A stretch of DNA of 64,000 nt from Clusia tigrina. Taxonomy: Eukaryota; Arthropoda; Insecta; Diptera; Clusiidae. Of this stretch, positions 1 through 12,600 are shown one piece after another (the first letter of the stretch is position 1; each line of letters opens with the position of its first letter). The notes under the pieces were generated by a model. That model was given only the letters and a program-made list of their open reading frames with translations, searched no databases and was not told the DNA's origin. The position numbers were made by a program, and so were the translations under genes. The stretch is from NCBI GenBank assembly GCA_920105625.2, contig OV050032.1:72893879-72957878 (forward strand), in the 5' to 3' direction.

Positions 1-17
1 TTGATAGGTGTAGGACG

Positions 18-1610
18 TAACACATAGAAATTAGGGCCATTTGAAGTTTAATCAGTGTTCGATTTGGGACTCAAGGGTAGCATAGCTTTGATCGATAGCT
101 TAAATTGACAAGAATCTCGAGTAATTTATTGTTACAAAATTTTAAGGTTTTATGACGCTCCAGTAAAAAGTTACAAGTATTTGTATGTTGCAAACTTTGA
201 TAGGTGTAGGACGTACCGTATAGAAGTTAGGGCCATTTGAAGTTTTATCAGTGTTTGATTTGGGACTCAAGGGTAGCATAGCTTTGAGTGATAACTTAAA
301 TTGACAAAAGGCTCGAGTAACTTATTGTTTCAAAATTTCAAGGTTTTATGACGCTCCAGTAAAAAGTTACAAGCATTTGAATGTTGCAAACTTTGATAGG
401 TGTAGGACGTACCGCATAGAAGTTAGGGCCATTTGAAGTTCTATCAGTGTTTGATTTGGGACTCAAGGGTAGCATAGCTTTGAGCGATAGCTTAAATTGA
501 CAAGAGGCTCGAGTAATTTATTGTTACAAAATTTCAAGGTTTTATGACGCTCCAGTAAATAGTTACAAGCATTTGTATGTTGCAAACTTTGATAGGTGTA
601 GGACGTACCGTATAGAAGTTAGGGCCATTTGAAAGTTTATCAGTGTTTGATCTGGGACTCAAGGGTAGCATAGCTTTGAGGGATAGCTTAAATTGACAAG
701 AGGCTCGAGTACTTTATTGTTACAAAATTTCAAGGTTTTATGACGCTCCAGTAAAAAGTTACAAGCATTTGTATGTTGCAAACTTTGATAGGTGTAGGAC
801 GTACCGTATAGAAGTTAGGGCCATTTGAAGTATTATCAGTGTTTGATTTGGGACTCAAAGGTAGCATAGCTTTGAGCGATAGCTTAAATTGGCAAGAGGC
901 TCGAGTACTTTATTGTTACAAAATTTCAAGGTTTAATGACGCTCCAGTAAAAAGTTACAAGCATTTGTATGTTGCAAACTTTATAGGTGTAGGACGTACC
1001 GTATAGAAGTTAGGGCCATTTGAAGGTTTATCAGTGTTTGATATGGGACTCAAGGGTAGCATAGCTTTGAGGGATAGTTTAAATTGACAAGAGGCTCGAG
1101 TACTTTATTGTTACAAAATTTGAAGGTTTTATGACGCTCCAGTAAAAAGTTACAAGCATTTGAATGTTGCAAACTTTGATAGGTATAGGACGTACCGTAT
1201 AGAAGTTAGGGCCATTTGAAGTATTATCAGTGTTTGATTTGGGACTCAAAGGTAGCATGGCTTTGAGCGATAGCTTAAATTGGCAAGAGGCTCGAGTACT
1301 TTATTGTTACAAAATTTCAAGGTTTTATGACGCTCCAGTAAAAAGTTACAAGCATTTGTATGTTGCAAACTTTGATAGGTGTAGGACGTACCGTATAGAA
1401 GTTAGGGCCATTTGAAGTATTATCAGTGTTTGATTTGGGACTCAAAGGTAGCATAGCTTTGAGCGATAGCTTAAATTGGCAAGAGGCTCGAGTACTTTAT
1501 TGTTACAAAATTTCAAGGTTTTATGACGCTCCAGTAAAAAGTTACAAGCATTTGAATGTTGCAAACTTTGATAGGTGTAGGACGTACCGCATAGAAGTTA
1601 GGTCCATTTG
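18..1610. repeat. Satellite block duplicated at about 26,997-28,590
   Basis: Private variants occur in the same order at both places: GTAACACATAG (18 and 26,997), TTATTGTTTCAAAA (about 321), GTAAATAGTTAC (about 555), GATCTGGGAC, GATATGGGAC, AGGTATAGGACG, GGTAGCATGGCTTTG and the AATTGGCAAG monomers (1,230 and 28,210). The offset is 26,979 bp, becoming 26,980 after a 1-bp deletion in the left copy near 982. About eight monomers are involved and the copies differ at only a few bases. The left copy runs off or starts at the window edge. Confidence 0.85.
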
Positions 1611-4284
1611 AAGTTTTATCAGTGTTTGTTTTGGGACTCAAGGGTAACATAGCTTTGAGCAATATCTTAAATTGACAAGAGGCTCGAGTACTTTATTGTT
1701 ACAAAATTTCAAGGTTTAATGACGCTCCAGTAAAAAGTTACAAGCATTTGTATGTTGCAAACTTTGATAGGTGTAGGACGTACCGTATAGAAGTTAGGGC
1801 CATTTGAAGGTTTATCAGTGTTTGATTTGGGACTCAAGGGTAGCATAGCTTTGAGGAATAGCTTAAATTGACAAGAGGCTCGAGTACTTTATTGTTACAA
1901 AATTTCAAGGTTTTATGACGCTCCAGAAAAAGTTACAAGCATTTGTATGTTGCAAACTTTGATAGGTGTAGGACGTACCGTATAGAAGTTAGGGCCGTTT
2001 GAAGTTTTATCAGTGTTTGACTTGGGACTCAAGGGTAGCATAGCTTTGAGCGATAGCTTAAATTGACAAGAGGCTCGAGTACTTTATTGTTACAAAATTT
2101 CAAGGTTTTATGACGGTCCAGTAAAAAGTTACAAGCATTTATATGTTGCAAACTTTGATAGGTGTAGGACCTACCGTATAGAAGTTAGGGCCATTTGATG
2201 TTTTATCAGTGCTTCATTTGGGACTCAAGGATAACATAGCTTTTGAGCGATAGCTTAAATTGACAAGAGGCTCGAGAACTATATTGTTACAAAATTTCAA
2301 GGTTTTATGACGCTCCAGTAAAAAGTTACAAGCATTTGTATGTTGCAAACTTTGATAGGTGTAGGACGTACCGTATAGAAGTTAGGACCATTTGAAGTTT
2401 TATCAATGTTTGATTTGGGACTCAAGAGTAGCAAAGCTTTGAGCGATAGCTTAAATTGACAAGAGGCTCGAGTACTTTATTGTTACAAAATTTCAAGGTT
2501 TTATGACGCTCCAGTAAAAAGTTACAAGCATTTGTATGTTGCAAACTTTGATAGGTGTAGGACGTACCGTATAAAAGTTAGGGCCATTTGAAGTTTTATC
2601 AGTGTTTGATTTGGGACTCAAGGGTAGCATAGCTTTGAGCGATAGCTTAAATTGACAAGAGGGTCGAGTACTTTATTGTTACAAAATGTCAAGGTTTTAT
2701 GACGCTCCAGTAAAAAGTTACAAGCATTTCTATGTTGAAAACTTTGATAGGTGTAGGACGTACCGTATAGAAGTTGGGGCCATTTGAAGTTTTATCAGTG
2801 TTTGATTTGGGACTCAAGGGTAGCATAGCTTTGAGGGATAGCTTAAATTGACAAGAGGCTCGAGTACTTTATTGTTACAAAATTTCCCGGTTTTATGCCG
2901 CTCCAGTAAAAAGTTACAAGCATTTGTATGTTGCAAACTTTGATAGGTGTAGGACGTACCGTATAGAAGTTAGGGCCATTTGAAGTTTTATCAGTGTTTG
3001 ATTTGGGACTCAAGGGTAGCATAGCTTTGAGCGATAACTTAAATTGACAAGAGGCTCGAGTAATTTATTGTTACAAAATTTCAAGGTTTTATGACGCTCC
3101 AGTAAAAAGTTACAAGCATTTGTATGTTGCAAACTTTGATAGGTGTAGGACGTACCGCATAGAAGTTAGGGCCATTTGAAGTTTTATCAGTGTTTGTTTT
3201 GGGACTCAAGGGTAGCATAGCTTTGAGCCATAGCTTAAATTGACAAGAGGCTCGAGTACTTTATTGTTACAAAATTTCAAGGTTTAATGACGCTCCAGTA
3301 AAAAGTTACAAGCATTTGTATGTTGCAAACTTTGGTAGGTGTAGGACGTACCGTATAGAAGTTAGGGCCATTTGAAGGTTTATCAGTGTTTGATTTGGGA
3401 CTCAAGGGTAGCATAGCTTTGAGGGATAGCTTAAATTGACAAGAGGCTCGAGTACTTTATTGTTACAAAATTTCAAGGTTGTATGACGCTCCAGTAAAAA
3501 GTTACAAGCATTTGTATGTTGCAAACTTTGATAGGTGTAGGACGTACCGTATAGAAGTTAGGGCCATTTGAAGTATTATCAGTGTTTGATTTGGGACTCA
3601 AAGGTAGCATAGCTTTGAGCGATAGCTTAAATTGACAAGAGGCTCGAGTACTTTATTGTTACAAAATTTCACGGTTTTATGACGCTCCAGTAAAAAGTTA
3701 CAAGCATTTGTATGTTGCAAACTTTGATAGGTGTAGGACGTACCGTATAGAAGTTAGGACCATTTGAAGTTTTATCAGTGTTTGATTTGGGACTCAAGGG
3801 TAGCATAGCTTTGAGCGATATCTTAAATTGACAAGAAGCTCGAGTAATTTATTGTTACAAAATTTCAAGGTTTTATGACGCTCCAGTAAAAAGTTACAAG
3901 CATTTGTATGTTGCAAACTTTGATAGGTGTAGGATGTACCTATAGAAGTTAGGGCCATTTGAAGTTTTTTCAGTGTTTGATTTGGGACTCAAGGGTAGCA
4001 TAGCTCTGAGGGATAGCTTAAATTGACAATAGGCTCGAGTACTTTATTGTTACAAAATTTCAAGGTTTTATGACGCTCCAGTAAAAAGTTACAAGCATTT
4101 GTATGTTGCAAACTTTGATAGGTGTAGGACCTACCGTATAGAAGTTAGGGCCATTTGAAGTTCTATCAGTGTTTGATTTGAGACTCAAGGGTAGCATAGC
4201 TTTGAGCGATAGTTTAAATTGACAAGAGGCTCGAGTAATTTATTGTTACAAAATTTCAAGGTTTTATGACGCTCCAGTAAAAAG

Positions 4285-6267
4285 TTACAAACATTTGAAT
4301 GTTGCAAACTTTGATAGGTGTAGGACGTACCGCATAGAAGTTAGGGCCATTTGAAGTTTTATCAGTGTTTGTTTTGGGACTCAAGGGTAGCATAGCTTTG
4401 AGCGATAGCTTAAATTGACAAGAGGCTCGAGTAATTTATTGTTACAAAATTTCAAGGTTTTATGACGCTCCAGTAAAAAGTTACAAGCATTTGTATGTTG
4501 CAAACTTTGATAGGTGTAGGACGTACCGTATAGAAGTTAGGGCATTTGAAGTTTTATCAGTGTTTGATTTGGGACTCAAGGGTAGCATAGCTTTGAGTGA
4601 TAACTTAAATTGACAAGAGGCTCGATTAATTTATTGTTACAAAATTTCAAGGTTTTATGACGCTCCAGTAAAAAGTTACAAGCATTTGAATGTTGCAAAC
4701 TTTGATAGGTGTAGGACGTACCGTATAGAAGTTAGGGCAATTTGAAGTTTTATCAGTGTTTGATTTGGGACTCAAGGGCTTTGAGCGATAACTTAAATTG
4801 ACAAGAGGCTCGAGTAATTTATTGTTACAAAATTTCAAAGTTTTATGACGCTCCAGTAAAAAGTTACAAGCATTTGAATGTTGCAAACTTTGATAGGTGT
4901 AGGACGTACCGCATAGAAGTTAGGTCCATTTGAAGTTTTATCAGTGTTTGTTTTGGGACTCAAGGGTAGCATAGCTTTGAGCAATAGCTTAAATTGACAA
5001 GAGGCTCGAGTACTTTATTGTTACAAAATTTCAAGGTTTAATGACGCTCCAGTAAAAAGTTACAAGCATTTGTATGTTGCAAACTTTGATAGGTGTAGGA
5101 CCTACCGTATAGAAGTTAGGGCCATTTGAAGTTCTATCAGTGTTTGATTTGAGACTCAAGGATAGCATAGCTTTGAGCGATAGTTTAAATTGACAAGAGG
5201 CTCGAGTAATTTATTGTTACAAAATTTCAAGGTTTTATGACGCTCCAGTAAAAAGTTACAAGCATTTGTATGTTGCAAACTTTGATAGGTGTAGGACGTA
5301 CCGTATAGAAGTTAGGGCCATTTGAAGTTTTATCAGTGTTTGATTTGGGGCTCAAGGGTAGCATAGCTTTGAGTGATAGCTTAAATTGACAAGAGGCTCG
5401 AGTACTTTATTGTTACAAAATTTCAAGGTTTTATGACGCTCCAGTAAAAAGTTACAAACATTTGAATGTTGCAAACTTTGATAGGTGTAGGACGTACCGC
5501 ATAGAAGTTAGGGCCATTTGAAGTTTTATCAGTGTTTGTTTTGGGACTCAAGGGTAGCATAGCTTTGAGCGATAGCTTAAATTGACAAGAGGCTCGAGTA
5601 ATTTATTGTTACAAAATTTCAAGGTTTTATGACGCTCCAGTAAAAAGTTACAAGCATTTGTATGTTGCAAACTTTGATAGGTGTAGGACGTACCGTATAG
5701 AAGTTAGGGCATTTGAAGTTTTATCAGTGTTTGATTTGGGACTCAAGGGTAGCATAGCTTTGAGTGATAACTTAAATTGACAAGAGGCTCGATTAATTTA
5801 TTGTTACAAAATTTCAAGGTTTTATGACGCTCCAGTAAAAAGTTACAAGCATTTGAATGTTGCAAACTTTGATAGGTGTAGGACGTACCGTATAGAAGTT
5901 AGGGCAATTTGAAGTTTTATCAGTGTTTGATTTGGGACTCAAGGGCTTTGAGCGATAACTTAAATTGACAAGAGGCTCGAGTAATTTATTGTTACAAAAT
6001 TTCAAAGTTTTATGACGCTCCAGTAAAAAGTTACAAGCATTTGAATGTTGCAAACTTTGATAGGTGTAGGACGTACCGCATAGAAGTTAGGTCCATTTGA
6101 AGTTTTATCAGTGTTTGTTTTGGGACTCAAGGGTAGCATAGCTTTGAGCAATAGCTTAAATTGACAAGAGGCTCGAGTACTTTATTGTTACAAAATTTCA
6201 AGGTTTAATGACGCTCCAGTAAAAAGTTACAAGCATTTGTATGTTGCAAACTTTGATAGGTGTAGGA
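4285..6267. repeat. 1,167-bp hexamer in tandem (within superunit copy 1)
   Basis: 4,285-5,100 and 5,452-6,267 correspond at 1,167 bp. That equals six monomers minus 9 bp: one monomer has lost TAGCATAG (CAAGGGCTTTGAGCG at about 4,775 and 5,942) and another has lost one base (TTAGGGCATTTG). The same pair recurs at +7,120 bp (11,405-13,387). Confidence 0.85.
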
Positions 6268-7040
6268 CGTACCGTATAGAAGTTAGGGCCATTTGAAGGT
6301 TTATCAGTGTTTGATTTGGGACTCAAGGGTAGCATAGCTTTGAGTGATAGCTTAAATTGACAAGAGGCTCGAGTACTTTATTGTTACAAAATTTCAAGGT
6401 TTTATGACGCTCCAGAAAAAGTTACAAGCATTTGTATGTTGCAAACTTTGATAGGTGTAGGACGTACCGTATAGAAGTTAGGGCCGTTTGAAGTTTTATC
6501 AGTGTTTGACTTGGGACTCAAGGGTAGCATAGCTTTGAGCGATAGCTAAATTGACAAGAGGCTCGAGTACTTTATTGTTACAAAATTTCAAGGTTTTATG
6601 ACGGTCCAGTAAAAAGTTACAAGCATTTATATGTTGCAAACTTTGATAGGTGTAGGACCTACCGTATAGAAGTTAGGGCCATTTGATGTTTTATCAGTGC
6701 TTCATTTGGGACTCAAGGGTAACATAGCTTTGAGCGATAGCTTAAATTGACAAGAGGCTCGAGAACTATATTGTTACAAAATTTCAAGGTTTTATGACGC
6801 TCCAGTAAAAAGTTACAAGCATTTGTATGTTGCAAACTTTGATAGGTTTAGGACGTACCGTATAGAAGTTAGGGTCATTTGAAGTCTTATCAGTGTTTAA
6901 TTTTGGACTCAAGGGTAGCATAGCTTTGAGCGATAGCTTAAATTGTCAAGAGGCTCGAGTACTTGATTGTTACAAAATTTCAAGGTTTTATGACGCTCCA
7001 GTAAAAAGTTACAAGCATTTGTATGTTGCAAACTTTGATA

Positions 7041-7140
7041 GGTGTAAGACGTAGCGTATAGAAAATAGGGCCATTTGATGTTTTATCAGTATTTGATTTG
7101 GGACTCAAGGGTAGTTTTGAGCGATAACTTTGATAGGTGT
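7041..7140. repeat. Truncated satellite monomer (about 96-bp deletion)
   Basis: At 7130/7131 GCGATAACTT joins directly to TGATAGGTGT, skipping about 96 bp of the consensus including the CTCGAG and GACGCTCCAG landmarks. AACTT occurs at both consensus breakpoints, so a short-homology deletion is likely. The same junction is at 14250/14251, exactly 7,120 bp on, so it predates the superunit duplication. Confidence 0.85.
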
Positions 7141-9664
7141 AGGACGTACCGTATAGAAGTTAGGGCAATTTGAAGTTTTATCAGTGTTTGATTTGGGACT
7201 CAAGGGCTTTGAGCGATAACTTAAATTGACAAGAGGCTCGAGTAATTTATTGTTACAAAATTTCAAGGTTTTATGACGCTCCAGTAAAAAGTTACAAGCA
7301 TTTGAATGTTGCAAACTTTGATAGGTGTAGGACGTACCGCATAGAAGTTAGGTCCATTTGAAGTTTTATCAGTGTTTGTTTTGGGACTCAAGGGTAGCAT
7401 AGCTTTGAGCAATATCTTAAATTGACAAAAGGCTCGAGTACTTTATTGTTACAAAATTTCAAGGTTTAATGACGCTCCAGTAAAAAGTTACAAGCATTTG
7501 TATGTTGCAAACTTTGATAGGTGTAGGACGTACCGTATAGAAGTTAGGGCCATTTGAAGGTTTATCAGTGTTTGATTTGGGACTCAAGGGTAGCATAGCT
7601 TTGAGGAATAGCTTAAATTGACAAGAGGCTCGAGTACTTTATTGTTACAAAATTTCAAGGTTTTATGACGCTCCAGAAAAAGTTACAAGCATTTGTATGT
7701 TGCAAACTTTGATAGGTGTAGGACGTACCGTATAGAAGTTAGGGCCGTTTGAAGTTTTATCAGTGTTTGACTTGGGACTCAAGGGTAGCATAGCTTTGAG
7801 CGATAGCTTAAATTGACAAGAGGCTCGAGTACTTTATTGTTACAAAATTTCAAGGTTTTATGACGGTCCAGTAAAAAGTTACAAGCATTTATATGTTGCA
7901 AACTTTGATAGGTGTAGGACCTACCGTATAGAAGTTAGGGCCATTTGATGTTTTATCAGTGCTTCATTTGGGACTCAAGGATAACATAGCTTTGAGCGAT
8001 AGCTTAAATTGACAAGAGGCTCGAGAACTATATTGTTACAAAATTTCAAGGTTTTATGACGCTCCAGTAAAAAGTTACAAGCATTTGTATGTTGCAAACT
8101 TTGATAGGTGTAGGACGTTCCGTATAGAAGTTAGGGTCATTTGAAGTCTTATCAGTGTTTGATTTTGGACTCAAGGGTAGCATAGCTTTGAGCGATAGCT
8201 TAAATTGTCAAGAGGCTCGAGTACTTGATTGTTACAAAATTTCAAGGTTTTATGACGCTCCAGTAAAAAGTTACAAGCATTTGTATGTTGCAAACTTTGA
8301 TAGGTGTAGGACGTACCGTATAGAAGTTAGGGCCATTTGAAGTTTTATCAGTGTTTGATTTGGGAATCAAGGGTAGCATAGCTTTGAGCGATAACTTAAA
8401 TTGACAAGAGGCTCGAGTACTTTATTGTTACAAACTTTCAAGGTTTTATAACGCTCCAGTAAAAAGTTACAAGCATTTGTATGTTGCAAACTTTGATAGG
8501 TGTAGGACGTACCGTATAGAAGTTAGGGCCATTTGAAGTTTTATCAGTGTTTGATTTGGTGCTCAAGGGTAGCATAGCTTTGAGCGATAGCTTAAATTGA
8601 CAAGAGGCTCGAGTACTTTATTGTTACAAAATTTCAAGGTTTTATGACGCTCCAGTAAAAAGTTACAAGCATTTGTATGTTGCAAACTTTGATAGGTGTA
8701 GGACGTACCGTATAGAAGTTAGGACCATTTGAAGTTTTATCAATGTTTGATTTGGGACTCAAGAGTAGCATAGCTTTGAGCGATAGCTTAAATTGACAAG
8801 AGGCTCGAGTACTTTATTGTTACAAAATTTCAAGGTTTTATGACGCTCCAGTAAAAAGTTACAAGCATTTGTATGTTGCAAACTTTGATAGGTGTAGGAC
8901 GTACCGTATAAAAGTTAGGGCCATTTGAAGTTTTATCAGTGTTTGATTTGGGACTCAAGGGTAGCATAGCTTTGAGCGATAGCTTAAATTGACAAGAGGG
9001 TCGAGTACTTTATTGTTACAAAATTTCAAGGTTTTATGACGCTCCAGTAAAAAGTTACAAGCATTTCTATGTTGAAAACTTTGATAGGTGTAGGACGTAC
9101 CGTATAGAAGTTGGGGCCATTTGAAGTTTTATCAGTGTTTGATTTGGGACTCAAGGGTAGCATAGCTTTGAGGGATAGCTTAAATTGACAAGAGGCTCGA
9201 GTACTTTATTGTTACAAAATTTCAAGGTTTTATGACGCTCCAGTAAAAAGTTACAAGCATTTGTATGTTGCAAACTTTGATAGGTGTAGGACGTACCGTA
9301 TAGAAGTTAGGGCCATTTGAAGTATTATCAGTGTTTGATTTGGGACTCAAGGGTAGCATAGCTTTGACGAATAGCTTAAATTGACAAGAGGCTCGAGTAC
9401 TTTATTGTTACAAAATTTCAAGGTTTTATGACGCTCCAGAAAAAGTTACAAGCATTTGTATGTTGCAAACTTTGATAGGTGTAGGACGTACCGTATAGAA
9501 GTTAGGGCCGTTTGAAGTTTTATCAGTGTTTGACTTGGGACTCAAGGGTAGCATAGCTTTGAGCGATAGCTTAAATTGACAAGAGGCTCGAGTACTTTAT
9601 TGTTACAAAATTTCAAGGTTTTATGACGGTCCAGTAAAAAGTTACAAGCATTTGTATGTTGCAA

Positions 9665-12600
9665 ACTTTGATAGGTGTAGGACGTACCGTATAAAAGTTA
9701 GGGCCATTTGAAGTTTTATCAGTGTTTGATTTGGGACTCAAGGGTAGCATAGCTTTGAGCGATAGCTTAAATTGACAAGAGGGTCGAGTACTTTATTGTT
9801 ACAAAATGTCAAGGTTTTATGACGCTCCAGTAAAAAGTTACAAGCATTTCTATGTTGAAAACTTTGATAGGTGTAGGACGTACCGTATAGAAGTTGGGGC
9901 CATTTGAAGTTTTATCAGTGTTTGATTTGGGACTCAAGGGTAGCATAGCTTTGAGGGATAGCTTAAATTGACAAGAGGCTCGAGTACTTTATTGTTACAA
10001 AATTTCACGGTTTTATGCCGCTCCAGTAAAAAGTTACAAGCATTTGTATGTTGCAAACTTTGATAGGTGTAGGACGTACCGTATAGAAGTTAGGGCCATT
10101 TGAAGTTTTATCAGTGTTTGATTTGGGACTCAAGGGTAGCATAGCTTTGAGCGATAACTTAAATTGACAAGAGGCTCGAGTAATTTATTGTTACAAAATT
10201 TCAAGGTTTTATGACGCTCCAGTAAAAAGTTACAAGCATTTGAATGTTGCAAACTTTGATAGGTGTAGGACGTACCGCATAGAAGTTAGGGCCATTTGAA
10301 GTTTTATCAGTGTTTGTTTTGGGACTCAAGGGTAGCATAGCTTTGAGCCATAGCTTAAATTGACAAGAGGCTCGAGTACTTTATTGTTACAAAATTTCAA
10401 GGTTTAATGAAGCTCCAGTAAAAAGTTACAAGCATTTGTATGTTGCAAACTTTGGTAGGTGTAGGACGTACCGTATAGAAGTTAGGGCCATTTGAAGGTT
10501 TATCAGTGTTTGATTTGGGACTCAAGGGTAGCATAGCTTTGAGGGATAGCTTAAATTGACAAGAGGCTCGAGTACTTTATTGTTACAAAATTTCAAGGTT
10601 GTATGACGCTCCAGTAAAAAGTTACAAGCATTTGTATGTTGCAAACTTTGATAGGTGTAGGACGTACCGTATAGAAGTTAGGGCCATTTGAAGTATTATC
10701 AGTGTTTGATTTGGGACTCAAAGGTAGCATAGCTTTGAGCGATAGCTTAAATTGACAAGAGGCTCGAGTACTTTATTGTTACAAAATTTCACGGTTTTAT
10801 GACGCTCCAGTAAAAAGTTACAAGCATTTGTATGTTGCAAACTTTGATAGGTGTAGGACGTACCGTATAGAAGTTAGGGCCATTTGAAGTTTTATCAGTG
10901 TTTGATTTGGGACTCAAGGGTAGCATAGCTTTGAGCGATATCTTAAATTGACAAGAAGCTCGAGTAATTTATTGTTACAAAATTTCAAGGTTTTATGACG
11001 CTCCAGTAAAAAGTTACAAGCATTTGTATGTTGCAAACTTTGATAGGTGTAGGATGTACCTATAGAAGTTAGGGCCATTTGAAGTTTTTTCAGTGTTTGA
11101 TTTGGGACTCAAGGGTAGCATAGCTCTGAGGGATAGCTTAAATTGACAAAAGGCTCGAGTACTTTATTGTTACAAAATTTCAAGGTTTTATGACGCTCCA
11201 GTAAAAAGTTACAAGCATTTGTATGTTGCAAACTTTGATAGGTGTAGGACCTACCGTATAGAAGTTAGGGCCATTTGAAGTTCTATCAGTGTTTGATTTG
11301 AGACTCAAGGGTAGCATAGCTTTGAGCGATAGTTTAAATTGACAAGAGGCTCGAGTAATTTATTGTTACAAAATTTCAAGGTTTTATGACGCTCCAGTAA
11401 AAAGTTACAAACATTTGAATGTTGCAAACTTTGATAGGTGTAGGACGTACCGCATAGAAGTTAGGGCCATTTGAAGTTTTATCAGTGTTTGTTTTGGGAC
11501 TCAAGGGTAGCATAGCTTTGAGCGATAGCTTAAATTGACAAGAGGCTCGAGTAATTTATTGTTACAAAATTTCAAGGTTTTATGACGCTCCAGTAAAAAG
11601 TTACAAGCATTTGTATGTTGCAAACTTTGATAGGTGTAGGACGTACCGTATAGAAGTTAGGGCATTTGAAGTTTTATCAGTGTTTGATTTGGGACTCAAG
11701 GGTAGCATAGCTTTGAGTGATAACTTAAATTGACAAGAGGCTCGATTAATTTATTGTTACAAAATTTCAAGGTTTTATGACGCTCCAGTAAAAAGTTACA
11801 AGCATTTCAATGTTGCAAACTTTGATAGGTGTAGGACGTACCGTATAGAAGTTAGGGCAATTTGAAGTTTTATCAGTGTTTGATTTGGGACTCAAGGGCT
11901 TTGAGCGATAACTTAAATTGACAAGAGGCTCGAGTAATTTATTGTTACAAAATTTCAAAGTTTTATGACGCTCCAGTAAAAAGTTACAAGCATTTGAATG
12001 TTGCAAACTTTGATAGGTGTAGGACGTACCGCATAGAAGTTAGGTCCATTTGAAGTTTTATCAGTGTTTGTTTTGGGACTCAAGGGTAGCATAGCTTTGA
12101 GCAATAGCTTAAATTGACAAGAGGCTCGAGTACTTTATTGTTACAAAATTTCAAGGTTTAATGACGCTCCAGTAAAAAGTTACAAGCATTTGTATGTTGC
12201 AAACTTTGATAGGTGTAGGACCTACCGTATAGAAGTTAGGGCCATTTGAAGTTCTATCAGTGTTTGATTTGAGACTCAAGGATAGCATAGCTTTGAGCGA
12301 TAGTTTAAATTGACAAGAGGCTCGAGTAATTTATTGTTACAAAATTTCAAGGTTTTATGACGCTCCAGTAAAAAGTTACAAGCATTTGTATGTTGCAAAC
12401 TTTGATAGGTGTAGGACGTACCGTATAGAAGTTAGGGCCATTTGAAGTTTTATCAGTGTTTGATTTGGGGCTCAAGGGTAGCATAGCTTTGAGTGATAGC
12501 TTAAATTGACAAGAGGCTCGAGTACTTTATTGTTACAAAATTTCAAGGTTTTATGACGCTCCAGTAAAAAGTTACAAACATTTGAATGTTGCAAACTTTG

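Larger units (their letters stand above)
2545..9350. repeat. 7.1-kb satellite superunit, copy 1
   Basis: This block matches about 9,665-16,470 at a constant offset of 7,120 bp, about 36 monomers including shortened ones. Shared private changes include ATAAAAGTTAGGG, AAAATGTCAAGG, TTTTATGCCG, the shortened CAAGGGCTTTGAGCG monomers, GACCTACCG, CTCCAGAAAAAGTTAC and a truncated monomer at 7,130. Single differences exist (G at 4688 against C at 11808; G at 8526 against T at 15646; A at 8911 against G at 16031), so this is not a literal sequence copy. Inside it, 4,285-5,100 repeats at 5,452-6,267 (1,167 bp apart). Confidence 0.88.
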